NCBI GenBank assembly: GCA_023446675.1 | Contig: JAEXPO010000688.1 | Location: forward strand, 1 to 9,067 | Direction: 5' to 3' | Source of the DNA: Bacillota bacterium | GTDB taxonomy: Bacteria > Bacillota > Clostridia > DSM-8532 | DNA length: 9,067 nt | Part shown: piece by piece, positions 1 through 6,397 of the stretch | Position numbering within the stretch: the stretch's first letter is position 1 | Layout: the number at the start of each line of letters is the position of its first letter | Made by a program: the position numbers and the translations under genes | Notes under the pieces: model-generated | Told to the model about the DNA's origin: nothing | Seen by the model: only the letters and a program-made list of their open reading frames with translations | Database searches by the model: none

Positions 1-1
1 G

Positions 2-451
2 GATAAGGTGGAGTTTTTATTCTCCTCCAATACCGGAGAGCCGGTTAAGCCCTTGTCCAAAATTGCTTCTGGCGGGGAAATGTCCCGGGTTATGCTGGCG
101 GTAAAATCCATTCTGGCAGGGACCGACGGTATTCCGACCCTTATTTTTGATGAAATTGATACGGGAATCAGCGGGAAGGCTACCAATAAGGTGGGAGAAA
201 AGCTCAGCGCCCTCTCCCGTGAGCGGCAGGTGCTGTGCATTACCCACCACGCCCAGATTGCAAGCCTGGCCAACCGTCACTATCTTATCAGCAAAAGCGA
301 GACGGAAGGGCGCACCGTCACTCAGGTTAAGCATTTGGAAGGGAAAGAGCGGGAAGCCGAAATTACTCGTCTCTTAAGCGGTGAGCATCATTCAGATGCG
401 GCAAGAAGCCTTGCCAGGGAAATGCTTGAAAGAAACAAGGAGAAAAAATGA
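2..451 (+). CDS. recN: DNA repair protein RecN, C-terminal 149 residues (5' end outside window)
   Basis: RecN is an SMC-like ABC ATPase that acts at DNA double-strand breaks in the cytoplasm. Only the C-terminal ATPase lobe is present, reading in frame from base 2. In fragment numbering I see the ABC signature KIASGGEMSR (residues 20-29), the Walker B stretch TLIFDEIDTGISG (46-58, with D50 and E51) and the histidine switch CITHHAQIAS (79-88, H82). These three in this order and spacing are diagnostic of the RecN C-terminus; the Walker A and coiled coil would lie upstream of the window. The switch usually reads THLPQ in this family and is THHAQ here. The stop codon overlaps the engB start by four bases (ATGA), so the two genes are probably translationally coupled. 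The family assignment is secure. Confidence 0.95.
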   Translation, partial: DKVEFLFSSNTGEPVKPLSKIASGGEMSRVMLAVKSILAGTDGIPTLIFDEIDTGISGKATNKVGEKLSALSRERQVLCITHHAQIASLANRHYLISKSETEGRTVTQVKHLEGKEREAEITRLLSGEHHSDAARSLAREMLERNKEKK

Positions 452-1032
452 TAATTAAAAAAGCAGATTTTGTGATAACAGCAGTGGAACCTTCAGGCTA
501 CCCGGAAACGGGGTGGCCTGAAATTGCGCTTGCGGGAAGATCCAATGTAGGCAAGTCCTCCGTTATCAACAGTCTTGTCAACCGAAAATCCCTTGCCCGT
601 GTAGGCGGAACGCCGGGAAAGACCAGGGTTATAAACTTTTATAATGTCAACGACAGCCTGCTTTTGGTGGATTTGCCGGGTTACGGCTATGCCAAGGTAT
701 CCAAGGAGGAGAAAAAGTCCTGGGGCAAGCTTGCCGAAACTTATTTGACCACACGGGGCAAGCTTCGTGTTATTCTTTTATTAGTTGATATCCGTCACGG
801 TCCCAGTGACGACGACGCTGTGATGCTTGACTTTATAAAAGCCTCGGGTCGCAAGTTTGTCATTATTGCTACAAAAGCAGACAAAATCAAGAGAAGCGAG
901 TATAAGAAGCATATTGAGGCTATTCGTGAAAGCCTTCAGCTGACACCGGAAACGGACATTATTCCGTTTTCCGCCCTTAAGCATTTTGGGGCAAGGGAAG
1001 TATGGGATAATATCGAAGCTTTATTAATATAG
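448..1032 (+). CDS. engB: Ribosome biogenesis GTP-binding protein YsxC/EngB
   Basis: A TRAFAC-class GTPase needed for late assembly of the 50S ribosomal subunit in Bacillus subtilis (YsxC) and usually essential. The 194-residue product has the family's normal length and all G motifs: G1 GRSNVGKS (residues 30-37), the G2 region GGTPGKT (53-59), G3 DLPGYG (75-80), G4 TKAD (142-145) and G5 SAL (175-177). The GYGYAKV run after G3 is typical of EngB rather than of Era or Der. The ATG at 448 follows AAGGAG (437-442) at five bases and overlaps the recN stop, which fixes the start. In many bacteria this gene follows lon; here it follows recN. Product and function are secure from family knowledge; co-expression with recN is inferred from the overlap. 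Confidence 0.96.
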   Translation: MIIKKADFVITAVEPSGYPETGWPEIALAGRSNVGKSSVINSLVNRKSLARVGGTPGKTRVINFYNVNDSLLLVDLPGYGYAKVSKEEKKSWGKLAETYLTTRGKLRVILLLVDIRHGPSDDDAVMLDFIKASGRKFVIIATKADKIKRSEYKKHIEAIRESLQLTPETDIIPFSALKHFGAREVWDNIEALLI

Positions 1033-1033
1033 T

Positions 1034-1065
1034 TACCTTACAAGATTAATAGAGATACCTTACAA
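1034..1065 (+). repeat. Short direct repeat (two 10-base copies, 22-base period) between engB and cinA
   Basis: TACCTTACAA occurs at 1034-1043 and again exactly at 1056-1065, so the copies start 22 bases apart, about two helical turns. The first copy starts two bases after the engB stop codon. It could be a protein-binding pair or a leftover of a small duplication; nothing else in the sequence decides between these. Confidence 0.5.
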
Positions 1066-1102
1066 ATGTATTGAGCCTAACGGGAAAGGGATGAGTCTTT
1101 GT

Positions 1103-2344
1103 ATGAACGCAGAAATTTTAGCAGTCGGAACAGAGCTTTTGATGGGGCAGATTGCCAACACCAACGCTCAATACCTCTCCAGACGCCTTAATGATTTGGG
1201 GATCAATGTTTATTATCACAGCGTGGTGGGGGATAATCCCAAACGCCTTAAGGAAAGCCTAAAGCTGGCCCTCCAACGCTCGGATGTGGTTATAACCACC
1301 GGAGGCCTGGGACCTACCCAGGATGATTTGACAAAGGAAACCATTGCGGAGGCCATGGGCCGAAAGCTGGTCATGCATGAAGAAACCTATTTGGGGATTA
1401 AAGCCTTCTTTGAAAAGCTCAACAGAAAAATGGTTGAGAACAACGCAAAACAGGCCATGCTTCCACAAGACAGCATCATCATTCCCAATCCCAACGGCAC
1501 GGCTCCGGGCTGCATTATTGAAAACGACGGTAAAACCATTGTCATGTTTCCGGGTCCTCCAAAGGAAATGAACCCCATGTTTGAGGAAACGGTTTTTCCG
1601 TATTTTGAAAAGAAGACGGGTCAGGTTATTGAATCCAGAATGCTCAAAATATTTGGCATCGGTGAATCGGAAGTGGAAATGCGCCTTTTGGATCTCATCG
1701 ACAGCCAGACTAACCCTACCCTGGCTACTTACGTTGGCGTGGGCGATGTTATTTTAAGAGTAACTGCCCGGTGTGAAAATAAAGGTGAAGGCCTGGCGTT
1801 AATGGCTCCGCTGGTGGAGCAGATACAAAGCCGTATGGACGGACAGGTCTATTCACTTGACGGAGAGAACCTGGAAGAGGTAGTAGTAAAGCTTCTTATG
1901 GATAAAAAGCTTACCGTTTCCGTGGCCGAGTCCTGCACCGGCGGCATGCTGGCAGCCAGGTTTATAAATGTTCCCGGCATTTCGGGCTTTTTCTCCAAAA
2001 GCTATGTGACATACTCCAACCAGGCTAAAAGCGATGAATTGGGTGTATCAGAGGAAACACTCAAGGCTTATGGCGCTGTGAGTCCTCAAACCGCTCTTGA
2101 AATGGTCCGGGGACTTGCTCATAAAACAGGAGCGGATGCCGCCCTTGCTGTCACCGGTATTGCCGGTCCCGACGGCGGTACCCCCGAAAAGCCCGTTGGG
2201 TTGGTTTATGCTGCCGCTTTCTTAAAAGGACAAACGCAAACGAAGGAAATCCGACTGGCCGGAAACCGTGAAAGAATTCGTACCATGGCCTGTCTCCACT
2301 CTCTTGATTTGCTTCGCAAAATGCTACTCGGTTATACCGGCTGA
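1103..2344 (+). CDS. cinA: CinA: competence/damage-inducible protein with C-terminal NMN deamidase (PncC-like) domain
   Basis: Two-part cytoplasmic enzyme of 413 residues, close to the family's usual length. The N-terminal MoCF/COG1058 domain (about residues 1-170) shows AEILAVGTELLMGQI near the start, TTGGLGPTQDD at 65-75 and FPGPPKEM at 149-156. The C-terminal CinA/PncC domain (about 255-410) shows AESCTGG (275-281), SYVTYSN (300-306), GAVSPQTA (324-331) and TGIAGPDGGTPEKPVG (351-366). The C-terminal family hydrolyses the amide of nicotinamide mononucleotide in NAD recycling; the N-terminal domain has been linked to ADP-ribose pyrophosphatase activity. I chose ATG 1103 over the in-frame ATG 1091 because family members normally begin two or three residues before EI(L/I)AVGTE, and because the purine run GGGAAAGGG ends directly at 1090, leaving no spacing for 1091. 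From 1091 the product would be 417 residues. cinA often sits just upstream of recA; here murJ lies between them. Confidence 0.94.
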   Translation: MNAEILAVGTELLMGQIANTNAQYLSRRLNDLGINVYYHSVVGDNPKRLKESLKLALQRSDVVITTGGLGPTQDDLTKETIAEAMGRKLVMHEETYLGIKAFFEKLNRKMVENNAKQAMLPQDSIIIPNPNGTAPGCIIENDGKTIVMFPGPPKEMNPMFEETVFPYFEKKTGQVIESRMLKIFGIGESEVEMRLLDLIDSQTNPTLATYVGVGDVILRVTARCENKGEGLALMAPLVEQIQSRMDGQVYSLDGENLEEVVVKLLMDKKLTVSVAESCTGGMLAARFINVPGISGFFSKSYVTYSNQAKSDELGVSEETLKAYGAVSPQTALEMVRGLAHKTGADAALAVTGIAGPDGGTPEKPVGLVYAAAFLKGQTQTKEIRLAGNRERIRTMACLHSLDLLRKMLLGYTG

Positions 2345-2386
2345 CAGCGTCTTTAAGCGGTATGACGAAAGGACGGATACACTTTA

Positions 2387-3970
2387 ATGGATGAAGCAAA
2401 CAGGAAGCTGACAAGTGCGGCGACAATCGTCATGTTCGCCACCGTTTTGAGCCGTATAACCGGCTATTTGAGAACTGTTTTAATTTCCAGCCTCATGGGG
2501 CCAAAGGGCTACTCCGATGAATTTATACTGGCCTTTACACTGCCGGATTTGGTTTATGATTTGCTGGCAGGGGGTGCTATTGCAGCTGCCCTTATTCCCG
2601 TGCTCTCCTCCTATCTTACCAAGAATAAGGAAAAGGTGGGATGGAAGGCCGTGGGAACCTTCATGAACCTTTCGGTGATTCTCATGCTGGTCCTGGAGCT
2701 CATATTCCTTATCTGGACCGACGGCCTTTTAGGTATTTTAGCCCCCGGAGCCAACGATAATCCCAACCTGGACAAGCAGCAAATCATAGGGCTTACCCGC
2801 ATTCTTTTGCTGTCTGCTCCCTTTATGATGCTGGCGGGCCAGTGCAACGGGGTGCTTAATGCCTACAAGCGCTTTACGGCTGCCGCTTTTGGCCCTGTGG
2901 CCTACAACCTTTGCACCATCATAAGTATTGCCGCCTTCGGCTCCATAAGCGCCGAATTTGTTTCCTGGGGCATCGTGGTAAGCGCCGCCATCTTCTTTGT
3001 GCTTGCGGTTTCCGCATCGGCACGGCATTTTAAAATGTACAAGCCCAAGCTTTATCTCAACAGTCCGGCTTTTAAGCACCTTTTGATACTGGCTGTGCCT
3101 TCTCTTATCTCCTCAACCATTTTAGAGATTAATCTCATTATATCCAGAGGAACAGCCACCTTTATGGATGCGGGAATGGTTACCCTTTTACAAAATGCCA
3201 ACAAGACCTGGCAGCTGCCTTTGGGGATTTTTGCCCAGAGTATCGGAATTGCTCTTTTGCCCACGCTGTCCGAGCATCACGCCTCAGATAGTGTTGACCG
3301 GTTCAAGAGCGTTATGTATAAAGGCTTGAGGGTCGTGTGGCTTCTATGTATACCCACAGCGCTGCTGTTTATTATTCTGAATCAGGATATTATGCGGCTC
3401 CTTTTCAACTGGGGAGGACAGACGGAAACGGATGTCTTCTACAGTGGAATGGCCCTTATGGGTTATGCCATAGCACTGATCTTCGCCTCTACCATGACCA
3501 TACTTACCCGGTCCTTTTATGCGGTGCACGACAGTAAAATTCCTTTATTCGGCGGAGTTCTCAGTATCTTTGTAAACCTCTTTTTTAATTATATTTTCCA
3601 GAACTTCACCCATATCGGCATCGCCGGTATCGCTCTTTCCTATTCCATTTCGGCTTTTCTCAACATGCTGTTCCTGGCCTATTTGTTCAAGCGTAAAACA
3701 GGTATTGATATCATATACGACAATTTTTCCTTCCTGTTTAAAACAGCCCTTGCCTCTGTCCCTACAGGGCTTATCGCTTTTACTCTTATGATGCTCATCC
3801 GGCCCGGCACCTCGAAAATAAGCCAGTTTTTTACCCTGTGTGTACCTGTAGCCGCGGGATTGGTTTTGTTCTGGTTTGTAGCGGGAAAATTTAAAATAAA
3901 AGAAATTAATGATATTACGGATATGTTCAGGTCCAGGCTTAAACGCTTTATCCCTTCTGCCAAGGGGTGA
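2387..3970 (+). CDS. murJ: MurJ/MviN-family lipid II flippase
   Basis: A polytopic inner-membrane protein of the MOP/MATE-like superfamily (527 residues, family about 510-530, expected 14 helices) that moves lipid II across the membrane for peptidoglycan synthesis. Landmarks are SRITGYLR in helix 1 (residues 22-29), DEFILAFTLPD (44-54), DLLAGGAIAAALIPV (58-72), FGPVAYN (168-174), LPLGIFAQSIGIALLPTLSEH (277-297) and LTRSFYAVHDSKIP (373-386); hydrophobic segments run nearly the whole length and the tail is basic. LPDLVYDLLAGG replaces the Arg-containing LPNLLRRLFAEG of Escherichia coli, as I recall being usual in Firmicutes. The Shine-Dalgarno sequence (AAAGGA, 2368-2373) is weakly placed, 13 bases before ATG 2387, but an in-frame stop at 2363 and lack of other start codons leave this as the only sensible start. 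It follows cinA by 42 bases and is probably co-transcribed. SpoVB-type relatives are an alternative, less likely because the MurJ signature around residue 373 is intact. Confidence 0.93.
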   Translation: MDEANRKLTSAATIVMFATVLSRITGYLRTVLISSLMGPKGYSDEFILAFTLPDLVYDLLAGGAIAAALIPVLSSYLTKNKEKVGWKAVGTFMNLSVILMLVLELIFLIWTDGLLGILAPGANDNPNLDKQQIIGLTRILLLSAPFMMLAGQCNGVLNAYKRFTAAAFGPVAYNLCTIISIAAFGSISAEFVSWGIVVSAAIFFVLAVSASARHFKMYKPKLYLNSPAFKHLLILAVPSLISSTILEINLIISRGTATFMDAGMVTLLQNANKTWQLPLGIFAQSIGIALLPTLSEHHASDSVDRFKSVMYKGLRVVWLLCIPTALLFIILNQDIMRLLFNWGGQTETDVFYSGMALMGYAIALIFASTMTILTRSFYAVHDSKIPLFGGVLSIFVNLFFNYIFQNFTHIGIAGIALSYSISAFLNMLFLAYLFKRKTGIDIIYDNFSFLFKTALASVPTGLIAFTLMMLIRPGTSKISQFFTLCVPVAAGLVLFWFVAGKFKIKEINDITDMFRSRLKRFIPSAKG

Positions 3971-4089
3971 GGAAGCGTTCTGGGAGGCCTTTTGAGCGAT
4001 TTTTCAGGGCAGGCGTCCATTCGTCCTGGACAGCCGTATTAATAAGCAGGCATCCTTAAGCATCGGTTATAAAGAAGAACATAGGTTAA

Positions 4090-4106
4090 ATGTAAAAAAA
4101 ATACAT
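4090..4106 (+). promoter_or_regulatory. A-tract upstream of the recA -35 (UP-element-like)
   Basis: An eight-base A run (4094-4101) lies about 50-57 bases before the predicted transcription start of recA, flanked by the inverted arms ATGTA and TACAT. Its place fits the upstream element that contacts the RNA polymerase alpha subunit. This is an inference from position and composition only. Confidence 0.4.
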
Positions 4107-4115
4107 ATCAAAGAC

Positions 4116-4144
4116 TTGACTTAACCCATAGACTGACGTATAAT
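4116..4144 (+). promoter_or_regulatory. recA promoter (sigma-A type)
   Basis: TTGACT (4116-4121) and TATAAT (4139-4144) are separated by exactly 17 bases, so the -35 matches consensus at five of six positions and the -10 at all six. Transcription would begin near 4151, giving a leader of about 36 bases before the recA start. The LexA operator begins two bases after the -10. Confidence 0.9.
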
Positions 4145-4145
4145 G

Positions 4146-4159
4146 AGAACAGATGTTCG
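4146..4159 (+). promoter_or_regulatory. LexA operator (SOS box) of recA
   Basis: AGAACAGATGTTCG matches the Gram-positive LexA consensus CGAAC-N4-GTTCG at nine of ten defined positions, with a perfect GAAC/GTTC core; only the first base differs. It covers the predicted transcription start, so bound LexA would block initiation, and release after DNA damage would induce recA. The operator type also supports a Firmicutes or actinobacterial origin rather than a gamma-proteobacterial one. Confidence 0.9.
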
Positions 4160-4161
4160 GT

Positions 4162-4186
4162 AAAGGAGGGCGCCGCTAGGCAAGCT
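4162..4186 (+). promoter_or_regulatory. recA ribosome binding site with wide, foldable spacer
   Basis: AAAGGAGGG (4162-4170) is a near-perfect Shine-Dalgarno site but its end is 16 bases from ATG 4187, well over the usual 5-9. No in-frame start codon lies closer. The spacer can fold: G4170-C4185, C4171-G4184, then a two-base AA bulge, and GCC 4172-4174 with GGC 4179-4181 around loop GCTA. Folding would bring the site next to the start codon. The fold is inferred by hand, not computed. Confidence 0.5.
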
Positions 4187-5230
4187 ATGGATGATAAGAA
4201 GGTTGAAGAAAGAAAAAAAGCCCTGGAACTGGTAATGGGGCAAATTGAAAAGCAATTTGGCAAAGGTGCGGTTATGAAGCTGGGTGAGGTTTCCCATGTC
4301 ACCACCGACGCCATTCCCACAGGGGCTTTGGCCCTGGATATTGCCCTTGGAGCAGGAGGTCTTCCCAGAGGAAGAATTATTGAAGTATTTGGTCCTGAAT
4401 CTTCAGGTAAAACCACTGTAGCTCTTCACGCCGTAGCTGAAGCTCAAAAGGCTGGCGGAGAAGCTGCCTTTATTGATGCGGAACATGCTCTTGATCCTGT
4501 TTATGCAAAGAATCTGGGCGTGGATATTGATAATCTCATCGTATCCCAGCCGGATACGGGAGAGCAGGCCCTGGAAATTGCCGAGGCCCTGGTACGAAGC
4601 GGCGCTATCGATATTATCGTTATCGACTCTGTGGCGGCTCTGGTACCCAAAGCAGAAATTGACGGTGAAATGGGAGATCAGTTTGTGGGTCTTCAGGCAA
4701 GGCTTATGTCACAGGCCATGCGTAAGCTTTCTGGTGTCATCAGCAAATCCAAAACCGTTGCCGTATTTATTAACCAGCTCCGGGAAAAAGTTGGCGTTAT
4801 GTTCGGTAATCCCGAGGTCACTCCCGGCGGGCGCGCACTTAAATTCTACGCTTCCGTAAGGTTGGACGTCAGAAGGGTAGAAACCCTTAAGGAAGGCACG
4901 ACAGCCGTAGGAAACCGCACCAAGGTGAAGGTGGTTAAGAACAAGGTGGCTCCGCCCTTTAAAGAGGCTGAGTTTGATATCATTTACGGTGAAGGCATTT
5001 CAAGAGAAGGCTGTATTCTGGATATTGGAACCTCTTTGGAAATTGTGAAGAAAAGCGGAGCCTGGTTTTCATACAACAGTCAGAGAATTGGACAGGGCCG
5101 TGAAAACGTCAAGAAATATCTTAAAGAAAATCCGGAAATGGCTAAGGAAATTGAAGCCAAAATCAAGGCGGAATATGAAAAGGCCTTTTTGGGAAGTATT
5201 GAGGCTCATACTGCCGACGATGAAACCTGA
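4187..5230 (+). CDS. recA: Recombinase RecA
   Basis: The cytoplasmic ATP-dependent strand-exchange protein of homologous recombination and co-protease that triggers LexA self-cleavage in the SOS response. The 347-residue length is normal. Visible are Walker A GPESSGKT (residues 69-76), the catalytic region [10 protein letters not shown] (95-104; E99 matches E. coli E96), Walker [11 protein letters not shown] (143-152, D147), loop L1 [12 protein letters not shown] (157-168), the MSQAMRKL helix (174-181), INQLREK (195-201, with the ATP-sensing Gln) and loop L2 [13 protein letters not shown] (203-215), followed by [12 protein letters not shown]. The L1 tip reads GDQFVG where most RecA proteins read GD(S/A)HVG, and L2 has VTPGG where TTTGG or TTPGG is usual. 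ATG 4187 is the only plausible start; it lies 16 bases from its ribosome binding site. The gene is under its own LexA-controlled promoter and ends at a terminator, with recX next. Confidence 0.98.
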   Translation: MDDKKVEERKKALELVMGQIEKQFGKGAVMKLGEVSHVTTDAIPTGALALDIALGAGGLPRGRIIEVFGPESSGKTTVALHAVAEAQKAGGEAAFIDAEHALDPVYAKNLGVDIDNLIVSQPDTGEQALEIAEALVRSGAIDIIVIDSVAALVPKAEIDGEMGDQFVGLQARLMSQAMRKLSGVISKSKTVAVFINQLREKVGVMFGNPEVTPGGRALKFYASVRLDVRRVETLKEGTTAVGNRTKVKVVKNKVAPPFKEAEFDIIYGEGISREGCILDIGTSLEIVKKSGAWFSYNSQRIGQGRENVKKYLKENPEMAKEIEAKIKAEYEKAFLGSIEAHTADDET

Positions 5231-5279
5231 GAATAAGTCAGGGCATTCCTTGGTCTTACTAATGCTGTAGCAGTGCTGT

Positions 5280-5319
5280 AAAAGGACCGGAGGCTTGAAA
5301 GAGCACCGGTCTTTTCTTT
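5280..5319 (+). terminator. Rho-independent terminator after recA
   Basis: AAAAG-G-ACCGG (5280-5290) pairs with CCGGT-CTTTT (5306-5315), with one bulged G and a loop of about 15 bases that can itself pair GCT with AGC. A T-rich tail (CTTTTCTTTG) follows. It lies 50 bases after the recA stop and before recX, so it should limit, though perhaps not abolish, read-through into recX. Confidence 0.8.
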
Positions 5320-5357
5320 GTCTCTTAACAGCCTACGCCAGCTAAAACGGAGAAGAT

Positions 5358-5371
5358 AACTTAATTAAGTT
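5358..5371. repeat. 14-base perfect palindrome upstream of recX
   Basis: AACTTAATTAAGTT reads the same on both strands and sits about 73 bases before the recX start, between the recA terminator and recX. It could be an operator for a dimeric regulator. No well-formed sigma-A promoter is seen near it; the best -10 candidate is CATAAT (5397-5402) without a matching -35. Confidence 0.4.
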
Positions 5372-5443
5372 TTAACCGGAAAAGCTATTTTGAATACATA
5401 ATGTGCGAACGTCAGTCTGGGGTTTGCCTTCAAGGAGAGAGCC

Positions 5444-6073
5444 ATGGGAGTGTTGTCTGGTGTAAAGTCTCAGGACGGTAATACGGTAGAGTTATATCTG
5501 GACGGTCAACGGTTTTTATCCATGCCCGCAAGAGACTACTTAAAATATTCCGTTTATGCCAGAGACGAGATGTCTCAAGCCGAATTAGAGGAGCTTGGAC
5601 GCAAGGTGCTTTATGAAAGAGCCAGGGAAAGAGCGCTTCGCTATGTGGCGCTAAGCGAAAAAAGCTGTCTTCAGGTCCTTGAAAAGCTAAAGTCCTGGGG
5701 CTATGACGAGGCTATCTCGGTAAAAGCCCTGGCCTATTTAAAAGAGGCCGGTTATGTGGATGATGCCCGGTTTGCCCGTAAATTTGTTGAAGAAAAGCTC
5801 AGGAACAAAGCCGCATCCATAAAGCTGCTTCGTTATGAGCTTGAAAAAAGGGGTATTAAGGGTGAGCTTGCCGAGGAGGTGCTTTTGCCCCAAACAGACA
5901 GAGAAGAGGAACGGGCCATGGCAGCGGGAAGAAAAAAGTTCTCAGGCCTTAAAGGAGAACCCCTGGAGAAAAAAAGAAAGCTGGTGGCTTTTCTTCAACG
6001 CCAGGGCTTTTCCTATTCCATGGCCAGGAGGGTCAGCGAGGAGCTTGGCAGGGACGGAGGATATAGAGGTTAA
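5444..6073 (+). CDS. recX: Regulatory protein RecX
   Basis: RecX binds RecA filaments and modulates (usually limits) RecA activity. The 209-residue product is of normal Firmicutes length and is made of repeated three-helix units: RALRYVALSEKSCLQVLEKL (residues 63-82), then the family hallmark LKEAGYVDDARFARKFVEEK (99-118) followed by LRYELEKRGI (129-138), and a last unit KRKLVAFLQRQGFSYSMARR (177-196). The first 50 residues form the poorly conserved N-terminal part (VELYLDGQRFLSM). ATG 5444 lies six bases after AAGGAG (5432-5437), which fixes the start. The neighbour upstream is recA, the usual partner, but a terminator lies between, so expression depends on read-through or on a separate weak promoter. 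No terminator is evident after recX. In many Clostridia rny (RNase Y) follows; here it does not. Confidence 0.92.
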   Translation: MGVLSGVKSQDGNTVELYLDGQRFLSMPARDYLKYSVYARDEMSQAELEELGRKVLYERARERALRYVALSEKSCLQVLEKLKSWGYDEAISVKALAYLKEAGYVDDARFARKFVEEKLRNKAASIKLLRYELEKRGIKGELAEEVLLPQTDREEERAMAAGRKKFSGLKGEPLEKKRKLVAFLQRQGFSYSMARRVSEELGRDGGYRG

Positions 6074-6124
6074 TGCAGGAAATATATAAAATATGGAAAA
6101 CATAAAAAATAATACAAAATAGCA

Positions 6125-6153
6125 TTGACACCTCCCCAAGTAATATATAAAAT
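6125..6153 (+). promoter_or_regulatory. Promoter of the pilin-like gene
   Basis: A perfect -35 TTGACA (6125-6130) is followed after 17 bases by TAAAAT (6148-6153, five of six matches). An additional TATAAT (6159-6164) lies just downstream but lacks a well-spaced -35. The start of transcription would be near 6160, about 37 bases before the coding start. Confidence 0.8.
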
Positions 6154-6167
6154 TAATGTATAATTAT

Positions 6168-6179
6168 GTAATTAATTAC
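6168..6179. repeat. 12-base palindrome in the leader of the pilin-like gene
   Basis: GTAATTAATTAC is a perfect palindrome lying about 8-20 bases after the predicted transcription start and just before the ribosome binding site. It could be an operator. AT-rich palindromes of this size also arise by chance, so the functional reading is weak. Confidence 0.35.
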
Positions 6180-6196
6180 GTATTGTGGAGGTCGAT

Positions 6197-6385
6197 ATGA
6201 AAGATAAGCTCAAAGCATTACTTAAGGGGCAGGAAGGAATCAATACAGTGGAAGTGGTCATTATCCTGGCCATTGTGGTGGGGCTGGCCATCATCTTCCG
6301 TAATCAGCTCTTAGTTTATGCCAAAGCCTTGATGGACGGTATATTTCAGAACACAGGTACCAATTTTGATCCCACTCAGATGTGA
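6197..6385 (+). CDS. Flp-type (type IVb) pilin-like peptide, 62 residues
   Basis: A short prepilin-like protein resembling the Flp1-like family of Gram-positive bacteria. Residues 1-14 are a Lys-rich leader (KDKLKALLKGQEG). A prepilin peptidase site G14 | INTVE follows, with Glu exactly at mature position +5 (E19), then a hydrophobic helix (VVIILAIVVGLAIIF, 20-34) and a short polar tail ending NFDPTQM. The mature product would be 48 residues: a membrane-stored subunit that could be polymerised into a thin pilus. ATG 6197 follows GGAGGT (6187-6192) at four bases; a GTG at 6185 is in frame but lies upstream of that ribosome binding site and is rejected. The gene has its own promoter and terminator and so is monocistronic. 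No Tad ATPase, platform protein or prepilin peptidase is in the window. A small membrane peptide of other role remains possible, but the cleavage motif argues against it. Confidence 0.82.
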   Translation: MKDKLKALLKGQEGINTVEVVIILAIVVGLAIIFRNQLLVYAKALMDGIFQNTGTNFDPTQM

Positions 6386-6397
6386 ACAGCATCCTGA

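Noticed and set aside
1091..1102. ATG 1091 as the cinA start
   Set aside because: The purine-rich site directly touches it, leaving no spacing, and it adds four residues not expected in the family.
2738..3079. 113-residue open frame on the minus strand inside murJ
   Set aside because: It is fully inside a well-supported gene on the other strand, has no ribosome binding site and its translation resembles no family. The same holds for the minus-strand frames at 17-334, 3679-4020, 4108-4416 and 7673-8077.
3976..4005. Possible terminator after murJ (CGTTC with GAGCG, then ATTTTTC)
   Set aside because: The stem is five pairs with a G-U pair and a 13-base loop, too weak to support.
4009..4055. 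Near repeat GCAGGCGTCC / GCAGGCATCC in the murJ-recA gap
   Set aside because: Nine of ten matching bases at 37 bases apart, with no symmetry or promoter relation; likely chance.
5406..5419. Possible LexA box CGAACGTCAGTCTG upstream of recX
   Set aside because: Only the left half matches; the right half keeps G, T and the final G of GTTCG, which is too degenerate to call.
5358..6179. The palindromes at 5358-5371 and 6168-6179 as copies of one operator
   Set aside because: Both contain TTAATTAA-like bases but are centred differently (A|T against T|A) and have different arms, so they are not the same site.
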